From Methanosarcinales archaeon (GTDB lineage: Archaea > Halobacteriota > Syntropharchaeia > Alkanophagales > Methanospirareceae): 12,910 nt of DNA. The stretch is from the NCBI GenBank assembly GCA_025464645.1, contig JAODGF010000003.1:1-12910 (forward strand), read 5' to 3'. The notes beneath the pieces were generated by a model. The model was not told where the DNA came from. It did not search any database and saw only the letters and a program-made list of their open reading frames with translations. Shown here piece by piece: positions 11,742 to 12,910 of this stretch; position 1 is the stretch's first letter; every line of letters starts with the position of its first letter. Made by a program: the position numbers and the translations under genes.

Positions 11742-12818
11742 ATGGAGAAAACAATATTTTTCGACCTTGAAGGACCTTTATCGCCGCAGGACAATGCTTA
11801 CGAGGTGATGAAGCTCACAGGAGAAGAAGGCGCGGTTATCTTTGAGGTTATAAGCAAATACGATGATATTATATCGCTTAAGGGCAGGGAAGACTACGAG
11901 CCCGGGGATACCCTTGCCTTAATTGTGCCTTTCTTTTTGTTGCATGGCATAACAGAAGGTGACATAAAGAGGGTATCGGAGCGCGCAAAGATAGTAGAAG
12001 GCGCAGAATATTTATTCAGGAAGTTGCAGGCTGAGAATTGGGACATCTACATCATATCCACAAGTTATGAGCAGCACGCTTACAATGTAGGTCGCAAACT
12101 GGGAGTTCCTCCTAACAATATTATCTGCACAAACATTTCAAAGACGCTGCGCGAGAAGAAAGCTTTACCAAAGAAATTTTTGCATACAATAAAAAAGGCG
12201 GAAGAAGACATACTTGAGCTTTATTCTGATAGCGAGAATACCGAACTCATAGTAAATCGCTTAGATGATCTCTTCTTCACGCAACTCCCTTCTATGGGCT
12301 ATGATATTTTTACGACACGGGTAATAGGAGGAGAACGGAAAGCGGAGGCAGTGAGACAGATAGCGAAAGAGAAAGGAGTGAAGATAAGCGATGCTATCGC
12401 AGTGGGAGACAGCATTACTGATTACAAGATGCTAAAAGAAGTTGCAACACATGGTGGAATCTCGGTGGTTTTCAATGGTAACGAATATGCAGTTCCTTAT
12501 GCCAATGTAGGACTTGCATCCGGTGATATAAGATTCCTTCACATTTTATGCGATGCCTTTATGCGAGGGGGGAAAGGGGAAGTGATGGAGGTGGTGACGA
12601 AATGGGAAGAGAACCGGGAGGTTTTTGAAAAAAATCCTGCTGTCATTCCTGATAACTGTATTACAGCAGATGTAAGGGCTTTTATTACGAAACAAAAAAA
12701 GTCTTTCCCGTATTTCCATAATATCGAGCATGCAGACGAAAGAAGGAAAGAAGAGATAATAAAAATACACAAGCAAGTAAGAATGCAAGTGAGAGCAGAT
12801 GCAGGCAAGCTGGGATAA
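11742..12818 (+). CDS. HAD-superfamily hydrolase, archaeal COG4030 type
   Basis: About 358 residues from the ATG at 11742; a GTG at 11733 would add three. The start is preferred because the HAD motif I then lies a few residues from the N terminus as usual. Motif I is FFDLEGPLSPQD with nucleophile Asp8, but the second acid is Glu10 instead of Asp, as in the ThrH-like group. Motif II is IISTSYEQ (Ser/Thr near 106-107), a Lys of motif III is in GGERKAEAVRQ (about 200) and motif IV is AVGDSITDYKML (222-227). The protein is thus a probable phosphatase or phosphotransferase of the archaeal group COG4030; its substrate is not known. A TATA-like CTTTATACTT is at about 11689. It is divergent from the DtxR-family gene, but the operator lies about 50 bases from this TATA, so co-regulation is uncertain. 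Confidence 0.82.
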   Translation: MEKTIFFDLEGPLSPQDNAYEVMKLTGEEGAVIFEVISKYDDIISLKGREDYEPGDTLALIVPFFLLHGITEGDIKRVSERAKIVEGAEYLFRKLQAENWDIYIISTSYEQHAYNVGRKLGVPPNNIICTNISKTLREKKALPKKFLHTIKKAEEDILELYSDSENTELIVNRLDDLFFTQLPSMGYDIFTTRVIGGERKAEAVRQIAKEKGVKISDAIAVGDSITDYKMLKEVATHGGISVVFNGNEYAVPYANVGLASGDIRFLHILCDAFMRGGKGEVMEVVTKWEENREVFEKNPAVIPDNCITADVRAFITKQKKSFPYFHNIEHADERRKEEIIKIHKQVRMQVRADAGKLG

Positions 12819-12831
12819 AAAAAGCAAAAAA

Positions 12832-12840
12832 TTTATATAT
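12832..12840 (+). promoter_or_regulatory. Strong TATA box for the gene at the window end
   Basis: TTTATATAT centred near 12836 predicts a transcript start around 12862, right at an AGGGTGA ribosome binding site (12861-12867) and 13 bases before the ATG at 12875. Confidence 0.6.
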
Positions 12841-12874
12841 GGATAACGAATATTTGTGAAAGGGTGAAAAAGAT

Positions 12875-12910
12875 ATGGCGACAGAAACTGAAACAGAAGC
12901 TGGGACTGAA
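12875..12910 (+). CDS. 5' end of a gene cut by the window edge
   Basis: The ATG at 12875 has AGGGTGA seven bases upstream and a good TATA box. The twelve visible codons read MATETETEAGTE, an acidic, Thr/Glu-rich N terminus. Too little is present to name a product. Confidence 0.55.
   Translation, partial: MATETETEAGTE

Overview
The window is archaeal and comes from a C1-metabolising euryarchaeon, meaning a methanogen or an anaerobic methane oxidiser. Markers seen directly are a formylmethanofuran dehydrogenase subunit B (FwdB/FmdB), a P1/L12-type ribosomal stalk protein, TrmY (tRNA pseudouridine-54 N1-methyltransferase), a DadD-like 5'-deoxyadenosine/MTA/SAH deaminase, a COG4030-type HAD protein, many small archaeal winged-helix regulators, and TATA-box promoters with short or absent leaders. 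The combination would fit a lineage such as ANME-1 (Methanophagales), but that placement is an inference and no 16S or mcrA gene is present to settle it.

Layout, left to right. (i) 1-610: two overlapping paralogous winged-helix genes; the second carries an (AAATTT)n tract. (ii) 632-2654, minus strand: wHTH, a four-to-five-segment membrane protein, and a stand-alone fwdB. (iii) 2680-4300, plus strand: a very short possible leader ORF, the DadD-like deaminase, and an overlapping small coiled-coil protein. (iv) 4367-8114: an AT-rich, accessory-looking block with a large amino-methyltransferase (probably DNA m4C/m6A), a convergent wHTH regulator, an unknown 177-aa protein, a 63-aa ORF, a PIN-domain nuclease with all four catalytic acids but no ordinary start codon in its frame, and a convergent YwgA-like protein. 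(v) 8215-8851: trmY, overlapped at its start by a 38-aa zinc-ribbon-like ORF with the better ribosome binding site. (vi) 8826-8990: a gene-free stretch with nested and competing inverted repeats. (vii) 8996-9532, minus strand: tRNA-Glu(TTC) and rpl12. (viii) 9591-11626, minus strand: a cysteine-rich coiled-coil/DUF2325 protein, a 54-aa gene just upstream of it, and a DtxR/MntR-family regulator, with matching TTAGG-N4-CCTA(A/T) boxes in both promoters. (ix) 11742-12910, plus strand: the HAD hydrolase and the first codons of another gene.

Two regions deserve most attention. The first is the probable metal-responsive regulon at 9591-11660: regulator, two matching boxes, and a target operon encoding an undescribed DUF2325 protein with a CxxCxxCxxC motif. 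The second is the methyltransferase/regulator/PIN/YwgA-like block at 4367-8114, which could be a defence or toxin-antitoxin module. In that block the PIN gene appears to need a -1 frameshift or an unusual initiation to be expressed. All functional names come from reading motifs by eye; no database search was possible.
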